Assembly: GCA_017553625.1 (NCBI GenBank)
Contig: JAFZKP010000023.1
Coordinates: forward strand, 1 to 53,555
DNA: 53,555 nt
Reading direction: 5' to 3'
Origin: Bacteroidales bacterium
GTDB taxonomy: Bacteria; Bacteroidota; Bacteroidia; Bacteroidales; F082
Of the stretch, positions 7,792 to 16,391 are shown in pieces (the first letter of the stretch is position 1; every line of letters starts with the position of its first letter). Under the pieces are notes generated by a model, which was given only the letters and a program-made list of their open reading frames with translations, did not search any database and was not told where the DNA came from. Position numbers and translations under genes: made by a program.

Positions 7792-7880
7792 AGAAATCAA
7801 TAGGGGAACAGTCCGTATCGACGTCCACAATTTGGCGATGACCTCTTCGGAGAGAGCCAACCTGTCGGTTTCTTTTTTTT
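7792..7880 (+). ncRNA. Putative small RNA 2, convergent with a 137-aa protein gene
   Basis: Second copy of the putative RNA at 6122, about 90% identical by eye. The small hairpin becomes CTC-TTCG-GAG, changing the loop from GTCG to the stable UUCG tetraloop while keeping the stem; the terminator stem AACC/GGTT and T run are unchanged. One base is missing relative to copy 1 near GTCCGTATC, which would break any shared reading frame. The T run just overlaps the stop codon of the opposing gene. Confidence 0.6.
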
Positions 7881-8292
7881 ATGCCCTTATCGCTGTAATG
7901 CAATATTGAATTTTCTCCCCGTTACGTTTAATTCCAACCGTCATTTTCACCACCCCAATGCCCACCAATTCATAATGCATTTCCTGAATTTGCATAAAAT
8001 GCTCCTGATTTTTTACGCCTTTCTTGGGACGTTTGGGGTTGCCGAATTTTACAGAATATCTCAATATTGTATCAAGTTGAAGCATAGCTAAAGTCGAATA
8101 ATAGCTCTTAGCAGCATGATGCTTGGTCTCTGTAATCGACAAATAACGAATGTTTATATAATCTTTCAATGACCGATTATACACACGTTTATCCGGATTC
8201 TCCTCCGTCCAACGACGATACACTTGTGAAATAATTCCTTCACGAATTTTAATGTCTTCTTTACTGTTTTCAAAAGGTATATTCATACGCAT
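7879..8292 (-). CDS. Unknown 137-aa protein paired with a small RNA, copy 2
   Basis: 137 residues beginning MRMNIPFENSKEDIKIREGI, the same length as copy 1 and about 80% identical by eye. The N-terminal helical part (TEENPDKRVYNRSLKDYINI) and the last 20 residues are best conserved; the basic middle (GNPKRPKKGVKNQ) varies. Conservation of length and frame indicates that both copies are real genes. Upstream lies the same leader of about 110 bases with its own promoter. The function is unknown. Confidence 0.75.
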   Translation of the reverse strand: MRMNIPFENSKEDIKIREGIISQVYRRWTEENPDKRVYNRSLKDYINIRYLSITETKHHAAKSYYSTLAMLQLDTILRYSVKFGNPKRPKKGVKNQEHFMQIQEMHYELVGIGVVKMTVGIKRNGEKIQYCITAIRA

Positions 8293-8401
8293 TTTTAATT
8301 TTAAACTTATTCAACAATTCATAAACATTTGGCAATCAAGCGATTGCTTTTTCTTCAATAAATATTACGATGCTCTTTGGAGTTTGATTCGAAATCAGAT
8401 G

Positions 8402-8409
8402 CAAAAATA
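8402..8409 (-). promoter_or_regulatory. Promoter of the 137-aa gene, copy 2
   Basis: TATTTTTG on the minus strand, about 110 bases before the ATG, equivalent to the element at 6732. Confidence 0.6.
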
Positions 8410-8467
8410 AGACAAAAAAGGTTTGTTGTCAAGAGGTTTTTGGAAATTTTGACATTTATACAGAATA

Positions 8468-8599
8468 AAAGTCTGGAATATCTCGCAAAAGACACCCCAG
8501 ACTTAAAACTTGAAGCTGTGATTCAAACAACCGCCGGCGAGGTTTATACTTCAGAGAAGATTATATTTAGACAGGATTTACAAGATTAACAAGATTTTT
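8468..8599 (+). repeat. Gene-tail repeat, copy 5 (end of the array)
   Basis: Repeats the gene tail from AAAGTCTGGAATATCTCGC to the stop codon and the ACAGGATTTACAAGATTAAC repeat, open in frame throughout and the closest to copy 1 at its 3' end. It closes the array; the next feature is the end of a minus-strand lipoprotein gene. Confidence 0.85.
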
Positions 8600-8621
8600 A
8601 CAAAGACTACATATGTCATAA

Positions 8622-10001
8622 CTAATCATTTCTTCTGACATTTATGTTCCTAGGTTTATTCAAAACAGCATTAAGGCTTTTTATGTAGTCAGCCCTAAAA
8701 TAATATAAACAAATCTCATTCCATGGGTTGTGTGAGTCATATTTTCCACACATAACGCTATTATCTATTTTGTTTCTATAAATCGATATAGTATCATTCA
8801 GAGTAGTTTCAAATGTAAAATTCTCTTCAAGATAACAATTAAGCAAATGCTCCACAGTAGGTCTAATATATAAATCCGCCTCAAAATAACTTCCATTATC
8901 AAAGCAAAAGTCCATTTCACCGCATGCATATGAATAGCCATTATAACCTGTATATTGGTAAACCAAAAGCGTATCGTTAACATATCCTGCTTGATAAGGA
9001 TTGCCATACAATTCTCTTATCCTATCACCGCCACATCCAAATTCAAAAGTCGGCTCTCTAAACAAATCAACAATTACATCAATTGTTAAACTATGAAAAC
9101 CATTGTCCAATGTTACTTGAGCACTCCCAACATTCTTTCCAGTCAAAATACCATCTTCCGAAACTGTTACATACATATTGTTAGAAGATGTATAGATTAT
9201 AGGATATGCTGAAGAATCAACAATCTTGTGTTCCTCCCTTAAAGCCATATGAATTGGATTATCATCATAATAATACAATTCATCCCACATTTGCTGTGTT
9301 GTAAACACTTTTTCTTCTCCAAAATAACACTGCATCCCATCTAATGCGTAGGCTCTAACATGATATGTTGTATTTCCAACAAGACCAGTAATAGTACATA
9401 CAAAAGGCTCATTCCAAATATCTGTCGACACAAAATTATCACTTGGCAAAGGATTTCCTTCAGTATTCCAACATACACCCAATTCCGTTAATGATAAGCC
9501 ATTGGTTACAACAGCATCACCACCACAAACGGCAGAGCATGTAGTAATTTCCTGTGGAGTATATGTATGAATCGTAATATTTGTAGGGTTTAGTGTTGTC
9601 GTAAATGTTTTTATCTCGCCATAATAGTATTCCAATCCTCGCAAAGCATAAGCTCTTACATAATAACGCGTTTCTGGTTCAAGTCCAGTTATTGTGCATA
9701 TAAATGGTTCATCCCACACTTCCGTAGACACATGATTATCATTTGCTTCTGGATTTCCTTCTGTATTCCAGCAAACTCCAATTTCAGTTAACGATAGTCC
9801 TTGGATAACAACGACATCGCCACCGCACAAAGCACTCGTATTAGAAATGTTTTGTGGAGAATAAGTCGTTACCTTCACATCACTATTAGTATTACCTCCG
9901 CTTCCACCTAAATTTGACGTATTGTCAGAATCTTTTTTACACCCAGAAACAATAATGGTCAACATTATTATTCCAATCAATAATTTAATAGAATCTTTCA
10001 T
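8622..10001 (-). CDS. Fibronectin type III-like repeat lipoprotein
   Basis: About 459 residues from the ATG at 10001, which starts the lipoprotein signal MKDSIKLLIGIIMLTIIVSG followed by Cys (lipobox VSGC). Two tandem copies of a fibronectin III-like domain follow (about residues 45-137 and 144-240), each with SLTE(I/L)GVCWNTEGNP and CTITGL...YVRAYAL, then a bacterial Ig-like segment (VTVSEDGILTGKNVGSAQVT). The C-terminal 130 residues are not recognised. Surface lipoproteins of this build are common in Bacteroidales. A long composite hairpin lies 52 bases upstream of the start. Confidence 0.8.
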   Translation of the reverse strand: MKDSIKLLIGIIMLTIIVSGCKKDSDNTSNLGGSGGNTNSDVKVTTYSPQNISNTSALCGGDVVVIQGLSLTEIGVCWNTEGNPEANDNHVSTEVWDEPFICTITGLEPETRYYVRAYALRGLEYYYGEIKTFTTTLNPTNITIHTYTPQEITTCSAVCGGDAVVTNGLSLTELGVCWNTEGNPLPSDNFVSTDIWNEPFVCTITGLVGNTTYHVRAYALDGMQCYFGEEKVFTTQQMWDELYYYDDNPIHMALREEHKIVDSSAYPIIYTSSNNMYVTVSEDGILTGKNVGSAQVTLDNGFHSLTIDVIVDLFREPTFEFGCGGDRIRELYGNPYQAGYVNDTLLVYQYTGYNGYSYACGEMDFCFDNGSYFEADLYIRPTVEHLLNCYLEENFTFETTLNDTISIYRNKIDNSVMCGKYDSHNPWNEICLYYFRADYIKSLNAVLNKPRNINVRRND

Positions 10002-10339
10002 GGTATTTAATTTAAATATGATAACAAAAAAACCGCGAACTATTTCTGTCTCGTACCTGAGGTTCGGCAAAACCCATACTACTAAACAAGAAAGCTCACG
10101 GTGTTGTGAGCATTTCTCCTTTCTTGCCGTAGTATTACACTAAAATTTGCCGATTTCAGGTACACCAAGAAAAGCGAAAACGCCTTTTTATGTCTTTTAT
10201 CTATCTAAATGTCTGTTTCTTAATATTATTTGTTAGTTTGACAAGGCAAAGATAAACAATTTTTTGAAATAACGGACAAAAATAACAAAACTATGCAAAA
10301 TTTTTGAAGTCGAAATTTTCGACATCAAGATTAACCAGA
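10002..10339. other. Gene-free stretch with composite hairpin
   Basis: 338 bases between the lipoprotein start and the end of the RAYT gene. It holds the composite hairpin at 10053-10163, its short tail with a GCG-AAAA-CGC stem and T run (10174-10190), and AT-rich DNA with nothing else recognised. Confidence 0.7.
10053..10163. repeat. Composite hairpin element, copy A
   Basis: Five nested stems on one axis: GTACCTGA 10053-10060 with TCAGGTAC 10156-10163; TCGGCAAA 10064 with TTTGCCGA 10146; ATACTAC 10076 with GTAGTAT 10129; CAAGAAA 10087 with TTTCTTG 10120; GCTCAC 10094 with GTGAGC 10106. Copy B at 41408 has the same architecture with different but still complementary bases in several stems. 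Read on the minus strand it is a potential 5' leader of the lipoprotein gene. It could be a mobile palindrome or a structured RNA. Confidence 0.8.
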
Positions 10340-10837
10340 TTATTCTTTCCAGTTTTTCACATTATCATTGATATAGCCGATAACATTTTGTAAATCATCG
10401 TTTTTCCAGATTATTTCATCATTGTAGTTCCTCTCCCATTGAAACAGCAAACCATTTTCATTGGCATATCTGGTCACTCGTGCCTTCAGACCACGAATTA
10501 CCGTGCCAATAGTTTTGTTTTTCATTGGATTTTTGTCCTCGTCAACCAGATGTGATTTATGCCAGTCAATTTTTAAAATTAAATGTACATGATGCGGCAT
10601 TATCACATAATTTGGAATCTGCGCGTAATCATAATATAGTCCAATGTTTTGAATCAATTCATCAAGAAAATTACCAATTTTCGACAAATGCATTGATTTA
10701 TTGTAGATTTCACCAAAATAATGTCGCCGATTTTCAGTACAAATTGTAATAAAATACGTCGCACCAAATTCGCCATTATAATCATGACGTTGGCTGCGAT
10801 TTGATTCAATACGATATTTGTTTTTATACAATGTCAT
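10340..10837 (-). CDS. RAYT (REP-associated tyrosine) transposase, IS200-like Y1 family
   Basis: 165 residues. It carries the HUH motif in IMPHHVHLILKI (about residues 80-90) and the catalytic-tyrosine helix near the C-terminus (NVIGYINDNVKNW), the pattern of single-strand transposases of the IS200/IS605 type. The start FGATYFITICTENRRHYFG is typical of REP-associated members. Such enzymes process palindromic REP sequences rather than long insertion sequences. A REPIN-like double palindrome lies 59 bases upstream of the ATG, supporting that assignment. Length is normal and the active-site residues appear intact. Confidence 0.88.
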   Translation of the reverse strand: MTLYKNKYRIESNRSQRHDYNGEFGATYFITICTENRRHYFGEIYNKSMHLSKIGNFLDELIQNIGLYYDYAQIPNYVIMPHHVHLILKIDWHKSHLVDEDKNPMKNKTIGTVIRGLKARVTRYANENGLLFQWERNYNDEIIWKNDDLQNVIGYINDNVKNWKE

Positions 10838-11151
10838 AAATTTCGATTTTTAATTATACATTCATTTTTTCATCCCAATCATCCAATTCTTCCCCGTAGA
10901 GACGCGATTCATCGCGTCTCATGATGATGCGATTTAAATCGCATCAAAATATATCGTAATTATTATGAAACGCGTTTCATAATCTGGAGACGCGATGAAT
11001 CGCGTCTCTACACGGCGTTGATTAATGTTTTGGGATAAAATAATGCAATCACATCATTCATTATCCCGAATTTCATATTCGTATTCCCCATTCATATTAC
11101 ACATTTACAAACCACACCCCATATTTCACAATCACATCCTGTATTTATTGG
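10838..11151. other. Gene-free stretch with REPIN-like palindromes
   Basis: 314 bases between the RAYT start and the end of lon. It holds the palindromes at 10896-11011; the remainder is AT-rich with nothing recognised. Confidence 0.7.
10896..11011. repeat. REPIN-like double palindrome next to the RAYT gene
   Basis: Two inverted copies of a REP palindrome, GTAGAGACGCGATTCATCGC... at 10896-10920 and its mirror ending ...GCGTCTCTAC at 10987-11011. Between them are two further perfect palindromes: a 20-base one centred at 10935 (GATGCGATTT and complement) and a 16-base one at 10965-10980 (ATGAAACG and complement). Paired inverted REPs beside a RAYT gene are the expected arrangement. Confidence 0.85.
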
Positions 11152-13647
11152 TTACGCTTTAAATCCCGTAACCTTCCGATGCGAATCCACCAAGAACTTA
11201 TTGTAATCCAATGAATTAACCTCCTGCTCCTTCTCCAGGGCAAGGTCCAAAACCTCGAGCATGTTGTCGACGAAATGGAACTGCAGGCCTTCGATGTATT
11301 CCTTCTTGATATCCATGAAATCGCGCTCGTTGTCACGTGACAAAATGACATCTGTCACATCGTTGCGCTTGGCGGCCAGCATCTTCTCCTGAATGCCTCC
11401 AACCGGCAACACCTTGCCACGAAGCGTGATTTCGCCTGTCATCGCAAGCTTATCCTTGACACGACGCTGAGTGAATGCCGACGTTAACGCTGTCAGCATG
11501 GTGATACCTGCCGACGGACCGTCCTTAGGTGTAGCGCCTTCCGGAACATGGATGTGAACGTTCCATTCCTCAAACACTATTGGATTGATTTTCAACTCGT
11601 TGGCATGTGCCTTGATAAACTCGTATGCTATCGTCGCCGACTCCTTCATCACGTCGCCGAGATTGCCTGTCATATTCAGCGCTCCCCTGCCCCTGCTCAA
11701 GCTGACTTCAATCGACAGAATCTCGCCGCCGACTGGTGTCCAAGCCAATCCGATAGCGACACCTGGCATAGTATGTTTCACCTCCTCCTCATCGTGATGC
11801 ATAGGCACACCAAGGGCTTTCTTTAAATCGTCCTCGGTGACTTTCTTCTCATAATCGCCACCAACAACGATTGCTTTCGCCTTCTTACGAATCACGTCGG
11901 CGATTCTGCGTTCAAGGTTACGAACGCCAGCCTCACGAGTGTAGTCGTCGATGATTTTGTAGATTATTTCCTCAGAAAACTGCACATCTTTTGCCTTCAA
12001 GCCGTGTTCCTTGAGCTGTTTTGGAATCAAATGGCGTTTTGCAATCTGATATTTCTCCTCACGCAGATAACCGTTCAAATCGATGATTTCCATCCTGTCG
12101 CGCAAGGCCGGGTGAATGGTCTGAAGGTTATTCGCGGTGGCGATAAACATCACCTTCGAGAGGTCGTAATCCAACTCGATGAAGTTGTCATTGAAGGTGT
12201 TATTCTGTTCAGGATCAAGGATTTCGAGCAAAGCAGCCTGCGGGTCGCCGCTGATGTTGTTGCCGCTCACCTTGTCAATTTCGTCAAGAATGAAAACAGG
12301 GTTCGACGACTTCGCTTTTTTCAGATTCTGAATGATTCTGCCAGGCATTGCGCCGATGTATGTCTTACGGTGTCCACGCAACTCTGATTCATCACGAACG
12401 CCACCCAACGACATACGTATGTATTTGCGTCCCAACGCTTTAGCTATCGACTTACCCAACGATGTCTTACCAACTCCTGGAGGTCCCACGAGACATAAAA
12501 TCGGGGATTTCATGTCGTTTTTCAGCTTCAAAACCGCCAAATGCTCAACGATTCTGTCCTTGATTTTGTCGAGTCCGAAATGGTCTTTATCGAGAACTTT
12601 TTGCGCATGCTCCAAGTCAAAGTTATCCTTTGTATATTCATTCCACGGAAGCTCAACAAGTGTTTCGAGATAATTATGCTGGATGCCGTAATCTGCCTGC
12701 TGTGGGTTCATACGCTGCAACTTCTGAAGTTCCTTGTCGAAAACTTCCGCCACTTCCTTGCTCCATTTCTTTTTGGCAGCTTTTTGTGTCAGTTCCTTGA
12801 CATCCTGCTCATTTGGTGTTCCACCGAGTTCTTCCTGAATAGTTCTAAGTTGCTGGTTCAAAAGGTATTCGCGCTGCTGCTTGTCGAGGTCTGTCTTAAC
12901 CTTGCTTTGGATCTGCTGTTTGAGGTCGACCATCTGCAACTCATTTGTCAGAAGTTCCAGCAATGCCGTGGCAAACTTGGTGATATCATCAATCTCAAGC
13001 AGTCGTTGCCTATCCTCCATGTTGGCGACAAGGTTACTGCCGATGAAATTCACCATAAACCAAGGGCTTTCGATGTTTCGGATGGCAAATGTCGCCTCAA
13101 ACGGCACTGCTCCTGATTTCTGAACTATCTGCATCGCCATGTCCTTGATGCTCTGTATCAGCGCCTTAAACTGACGGTCACGCGGCACCACCTGATTCAC
13201 GCCGAAAGGCGTAATCCTACCCATAAGATATGGCTCGGTGCCGGTTATCTCCTCAAGTCTGAAACGGCGCTTGCCCTGAATTATAACGGTGGTATTGCCG
13301 TCAGGCATCTGCAGTGTCTTCATCACCTGCGCAATAGTGCCGATTTCAAAGAGATCAGCTTGCTGAGGCTCCTCCACCTTGGCGTCGCGCTGGGCGATGA
13401 CACCAATATCCATACCTTTTTTATATGCGTCTTTCACAAGACGTGTGGTCTTGTTTCTGCCCACTGTGATTGGTATCACCACACCAGGGAAAAGCACGGC
13501 GTTACGCAAAGCCATAATAGGCAACTCCTCGGGGAGCTGCTCAGCATTCATCAGTTTTTCGTCTTCAGGCGAGAACAGTGGAATAAATTCAGTCTCAGTC
13601 TCCACAATGTCGCTGAAAATTATATCGTGGTTGATTTGATTACCCAT
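11152..13647 (-). CDS. lon: ATP-dependent protease La (Lon)
   Basis: About 831 residues from the ATG of MGNQINHDIIFSD. It degrades misfolded and regulatory proteins in the cytoplasm as a hexamer. In order: the LON substrate-binding domain (ALRNAVLFPGVVIPITVGR), a coiled-coil region, the AAA+ domain with Walker A GPPGVGKT near residue 385 and Walker B FILDEIDK, and the protease domain with Ser in PKDGPSAGITM near 710 and Lys in GGIQEKMLAAKR near 753. The dyad is intact and length is slightly above average because of an N-terminal extension, as usual in Bacteroidetes. It lies downstream of the bL31 gene, with a terminator between. Confidence 0.97.
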   Translation of the reverse strand: MGNQINHDIIFSDIVETETEFIPLFSPEDEKLMNAEQLPEELPIMALRNAVLFPGVVIPITVGRNKTTRLVKDAYKKGMDIGVIAQRDAKVEEPQQADLFEIGTIAQVMKTLQMPDGNTTVIIQGKRRFRLEEITGTEPYLMGRITPFGVNQVVPRDRQFKALIQSIKDMAMQIVQKSGAVPFEATFAIRNIESPWFMVNFIGSNLVANMEDRQRLLEIDDITKFATALLELLTNELQMVDLKQQIQSKVKTDLDKQQREYLLNQQLRTIQEELGGTPNEQDVKELTQKAAKKKWSKEVAEVFDKELQKLQRMNPQQADYGIQHNYLETLVELPWNEYTKDNFDLEHAQKVLDKDHFGLDKIKDRIVEHLAVLKLKNDMKSPILCLVGPPGVGKTSLGKSIAKALGRKYIRMSLGGVRDESELRGHRKTYIGAMPGRIIQNLKKAKSSNPVFILDEIDKVSGNNISGDPQAALLEILDPEQNNTFNDNFIELDYDLSKVMFIATANNLQTIHPALRDRMEIIDLNGYLREEKYQIAKRHLIPKQLKEHGLKAKDVQFSEEIIYKIIDDYTREAGVRNLERRIADVIRKKAKAIVVGGDYEKKVTEDDLKKALGVPMHHDEEEVKHTMPGVAIGLAWTPVGGEILSIEVSLSRGRGALNMTGNLGDVMKESATIAYEFIKAHANELKINPIVFEEWNVHIHVPEGATPKDGPSAGITMLTALTSAFTQRRVKDKLAMTGEITLRGKVLPVGGIQEKMLAAKRNDVTDVILSRDNERDFMDIKKEYIEGLQFHFVDNMLEVLDLALEKEQEVNSLDYNKFLVDSHRKVTGFKA

Positions 13648-13690
13648 AAAAAAACGTCTTTCTGGAAACCCTCCAATCAAAAATCATGCC

Positions 13691-13721
13691 AAAAAAAGCC
13701 CTTGTCATTTCTGGCAAGGGC
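13691..13721 (-). terminator. Terminator after the bL31 gene
   Basis: On the minus strand, GCCCTTG pairs with CAAGGGC and is followed by seven T. It separates the bL31 gene from lon. Confidence 0.85.
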
Positions 13722-13761
13722 AAAACTTCATTATGAAAAATTTAACAAACCTATTCTTGGA

Positions 13762-14028
13762 TTATTTTTTCTTGGCTTCCTGGAATTTTTTGTACTTGTT
13801 GTTGAACTTATCAACGCGACCTGCTGTGTCAACAAGTTTCATCTTACCAGTGTAGAATGGGTGTGATGTGTTTGAAATCTCAAGTTTCACCAACGGATAC
13901 TCGTTGCCGTCTTCCCAAACGATAGTCTCTTTGGTATTGATGGTGGAACGTGACATGAAAGCGTGGTCGTTTGACATGTCTTTAAACACGACCAGTCTGT
14001 AATTCTTTGGATGTATGTCTTTTTTCAT
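13762..14028 (-). CDS. rpmE2: 50S ribosomal protein bL31, type B
   Basis: 88 residues beginning [20 protein letters not shown], with the type B signature ([16 protein letters not shown]). The zinc-binding cysteines of the other bL31 type are absent, and this form is longer, as expected for the zinc-independent paralogue. It is a large-subunit protein at the central protuberance. It has its own promoter element and terminator, so it is monocistronic. Confidence 0.96.
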   Translation of the reverse strand: MKKDIHPKNYRLVVFKDMSNDHAFMSRSTINTKETIVWEDGNEYPLVKLEISNTSHPFYTGKMKLVDTAGRVDKFNNKYKKFQEAKKK

Positions 14029-14059
14029 TGCTGTATAATTTTCCTTTCAATTCGGACGG

Positions 14060-14067
14060 CAAAAATA
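14060..14067 (-). promoter_or_regulatory. Promoter -7 element for the bL31 gene
   Basis: TATTTTTG on the minus strand, 31 bases before the ATG. Confidence 0.5.
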
Positions 14068-14140
14068 CAACATTTTATTATACAAAAAGCATTTTTATGA
14101 AAATTTTTTAAAAAAAATATTTTTGTTGATATTCAGCATG

Positions 14141-15031
14141 TTATAAATTCTTTAAAAATTCCATCGTCTCCCCTGTCATATCTTTTTTCTGAAAATTTGT
14201 CATGATTTCTGACAAAGATTCATATTCATGGTAAAAAATTTCTCCTACATGTGGATTATAGTCACCAGATTTCCTCAAAATCACGAAGCCGTTGTCGATG
14301 CAAGGTGTCTTTCCTATGATACACGCCGACTTCCAGTATTCATAATTGTTGAAATATCGCGCATGATGTCTTATGTGCTCCCATTTTGCGAAAGCTGACA
14401 AAAGCGGCTTAAAATCATAGCCTTGCGGAACAAAAAGATTTCTAACCGAACCGTCTCCCCTTCCAAAATTGACAAAGCATTTTTTTGCAATCTCTTCAAG
14501 TTCATCCTCGGTTTCATCGCCTTTAAGATATTGAATACCATCATCTTCAACATGAATGAGGTGCGGTTTCCCTGCAAGATAATTCTCCAAGACAGCACAA
14601 TTTTGCCTGTTTCCGCTCAGAATTATCGCGTCATATTTTCCGAAAGGACCGTTTACGAATGAAATCTCCGAAGCTATTTCCGGCTCGGCGGAAATCAAAG
14701 CCTCAACAAACGCCTGGACAAGAATATTGTCGTCGGGAGAAAGCTTTCCGACGAATTTGTTCCCCGAAACGATAACTATAAGCAAATCGTACAAGCTTTC
14801 CAACGGTGTCATGCCATTCATGACAACAGCAACCGTATGGCAGCAGGCAGAATGAATGTCGGTTTGCGACAACCGCCGAATAAAACTCTCCAGGTTTTTT
14901 ATCGCTTCGGCAATGTTATCCTCCGTAAACCACACATTATTATATATAGCTTTCCGGATCAAATCATCAGTAAATATTTCTCTGATATTCAATGCGTTAA
15001 AAGCTGAAAATATTTTTTTCACATCTTTCAT
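14141..15031 (-). CDS. LuxC-like acyl-CoA reductase family protein
   Basis: 296 residues, resembling the acyl-CoA reductase (LuxC, aldehyde dehydrogenase-like) proteins that in Bacteroidetes often stand divergent from serC. Features seen: NNVWFTEDNIAEAIKNLE near the start, HTVAVVMNGMTPLESLYDLL, SGNKFVGKLSPDDNIL, and the core FGRGDGSVRNLFVPQGYDF, followed by NNYEYWKSACII and DNGFVILRK. Where family members usually have a catalytic Cys in GLGCRNVSK, this protein reads GRGDGSVRN, so the Cys is replaced. It is also shorter than the usual 340 or so residues. It may lack reductase activity; the substrate is unknown. Confidence 0.72.
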   Translation of the reverse strand: MKDVKKIFSAFNALNIREIFTDDLIRKAIYNNVWFTEDNIAEAIKNLESFIRRLSQTDIHSACCHTVAVVMNGMTPLESLYDLLIVIVSGNKFVGKLSPDDNILVQAFVEALISAEPEIASEISFVNGPFGKYDAIILSGNRQNCAVLENYLAGKPHLIHVEDDGIQYLKGDETEDELEEIAKKCFVNFGRGDGSVRNLFVPQGYDFKPLLSAFAKWEHIRHHARYFNNYEYWKSACIIGKTPCIDNGFVILRKSGDYNPHVGEIFYHEYESLSEIMTNFQKKDMTGETMEFLKNL

Positions 15032-15090
15032 GAGCGAACATTTATTTATGCAAAGATAACAAAAATCATTAAAATAAAAACATTTTTCAC

Positions 15091-15125
15091 TTTTGTGTTT
15101 TATATTAAATTAATTAGTAACTTTG
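15091..15125 (+). promoter_or_regulatory. Promoter for serC
   Basis: TTTTG at 15091-15095 and TAACTTTG at 15118-15125, with 22 bases between, slightly longer than usual. The serC ATG follows 64 bases later. Confidence 0.55.
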
Positions 15126-15189
15126 CAACGCAGAAAAAGCAGAATTTTTTAATGAATTTTTAAATAATAACAACTTAAAATATAACGTA

Positions 15190-16287
15190 ATGAAACACAA
15201 TTTCAATGCGGGACCATGCGTCCTTCCAAAAGAAGCCGTTGAGTCAACAATCAACGCAATTCGCAATTTTGACAACACAGGTATCGGTTTGATGGAGATT
15301 TCACACCGTACTCCAGGTTGGGAGCGTATCATGGAAGAAACACGTCAGTTGTGGCGCGACATCCTCAATATTCCTGCAGAATATGAGGTCCTCTTCCTCG
15401 GTGGCGGCGCAAGCACACAGTTCTTCACAGTGCCGGCTAACCTTCTGAAGACTAAGGCAGCTTACCTCCAGACAGGTGTTTGGGCAAAGAAAGCAGCTAA
15501 AGAAGCCAAATTGTTCGGTAAAGTCGAGATCGTAGCTTCATCAGAAGACAAGAACTACACATACATTCCGAAGGGCTACACAATCCCAACAGATGCTGAC
15601 TACTTCCACATCACAACAAACAACACAATCTACGGTACAGAGATCCGCACCGATATGGATTGCCCAGTGACACTTGTTGCTGATATGTCATCAGACATCA
15701 TGAGCCGTCCAGTCGACGTGAAGAAATACGGTTTGATCTACGGTGGCGCTCAGAAGAACGTCGGTCCTGCTGGCGTGACATTCGTCATTGTCCGTAAAGA
15801 CCTCCTTGGCAACATCGGCGACCGCGCTTATATGAACCCACTTCCAACAATGGTTGACTACAGAACACACGCTGCAGAAGAAGCTAAGAACGTCAGTATG
15901 TTCAACACACCTCCAGTACTTCCTATCTTCGTTATGCACGAGACATTGACATGGTTGAAGAACACCATCGGTGGTGTCGAGGCTATGAACAAGCTCGCAG
16001 TTAAGAAGTCAAACCTCCTCTACGAAGAAATCGACCGCAACTCAATGTTCGTCGGTACAGCTGAAAAAGACTCACGTTCAATCATGAACCACTGCTGGGT
16101 GATGGCTCCAGGTCGTGAAGACCTCCAGGACGCTTTCATGGCATTCGCAAAAGAACGCGGCATGGTCGGTATCAAGGGTCACCGTTCAGTCGGCGGCTTC
16201 CGCGCTTCATTATACAACGCCTGCCCAATCGAGTCAGTTGAGGCTCTCGTCCAGTGCATGCAAGACTTCGAAAAAGCTAACAAGTAA
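15190..16287 (+). CDS. serC: Phosphoserine aminotransferase
   Basis: 365 residues; converts 3-phosphohydroxypyruvate and glutamate to phosphoserine and 2-oxoglutarate, the second step of serine synthesis. It starts [20 protein letters not shown] and has the PLP-phosphate segment [11 protein letters not shown] and the Schiff-base lysine in [12 protein letters not shown] (near residue 198). It ends with [20 protein letters not shown], the family hallmark. Length is normal. It is first in a plus-strand set with serA and a DUF1015 gene. Codon use is strongly biased, suggesting high expression. Confidence 0.97.
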   Translation: MKHNFNAGPCVLPKEAVESTINAIRNFDNTGIGLMEISHRTPGWERIMEETRQLWRDILNIPAEYEVLFLGGGASTQFFTVPANLLKTKAAYLQTGVWAKKAAKEAKLFGKVEIVASSEDKNYTYIPKGYTIPTDADYFHITTNNTIYGTEIRTDMDCPVTLVADMSSDIMSRPVDVKKYGLIYGGAQKNVGPAGVTFVIVRKDLLGNIGDRAYMNPLPTMVDYRTHAAEEAKNVSMFNTPPVLPIFVMHETLTWLKNTIGGVEAMNKLAVKKSNLLYEEIDRNSMFVGTAEKDSRSIMNHCWVMAPGREDLQDAFMAFAKERGMVGIKGHRSVGGFRASLYNACPIESVEALVQCMQDFEKANK

Positions 16288-16391
16288 AAATTATCGTCAT
16301 GGAAATCAGGGATGTTCGCTTCGGTTTTGAAAAAAAGATTGATAAGGAATATGCTTGTGTTTTCCAGGATCAAATAAAGATTTATAATAAA

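Noticed and set aside
6085-8292. Type III toxin-antitoxin (ToxIN-like) arrangement
   Set aside because: Type III antitoxin RNAs are tandem repeats placed upstream of the toxin on the same strand. Here the RNA is single-unit and convergent.
10053-10163. Integron attC site
   Set aside because: The ends do not carry the GTTRRRY/RYYYAAC boxes and there is no integron integrase; the stem ends are GTACC/GGTAC.
10896-11011. CRISPR array
   Set aside because: The repeats are inverted palindromes of differing sequence, without regular spacers or cas genes.
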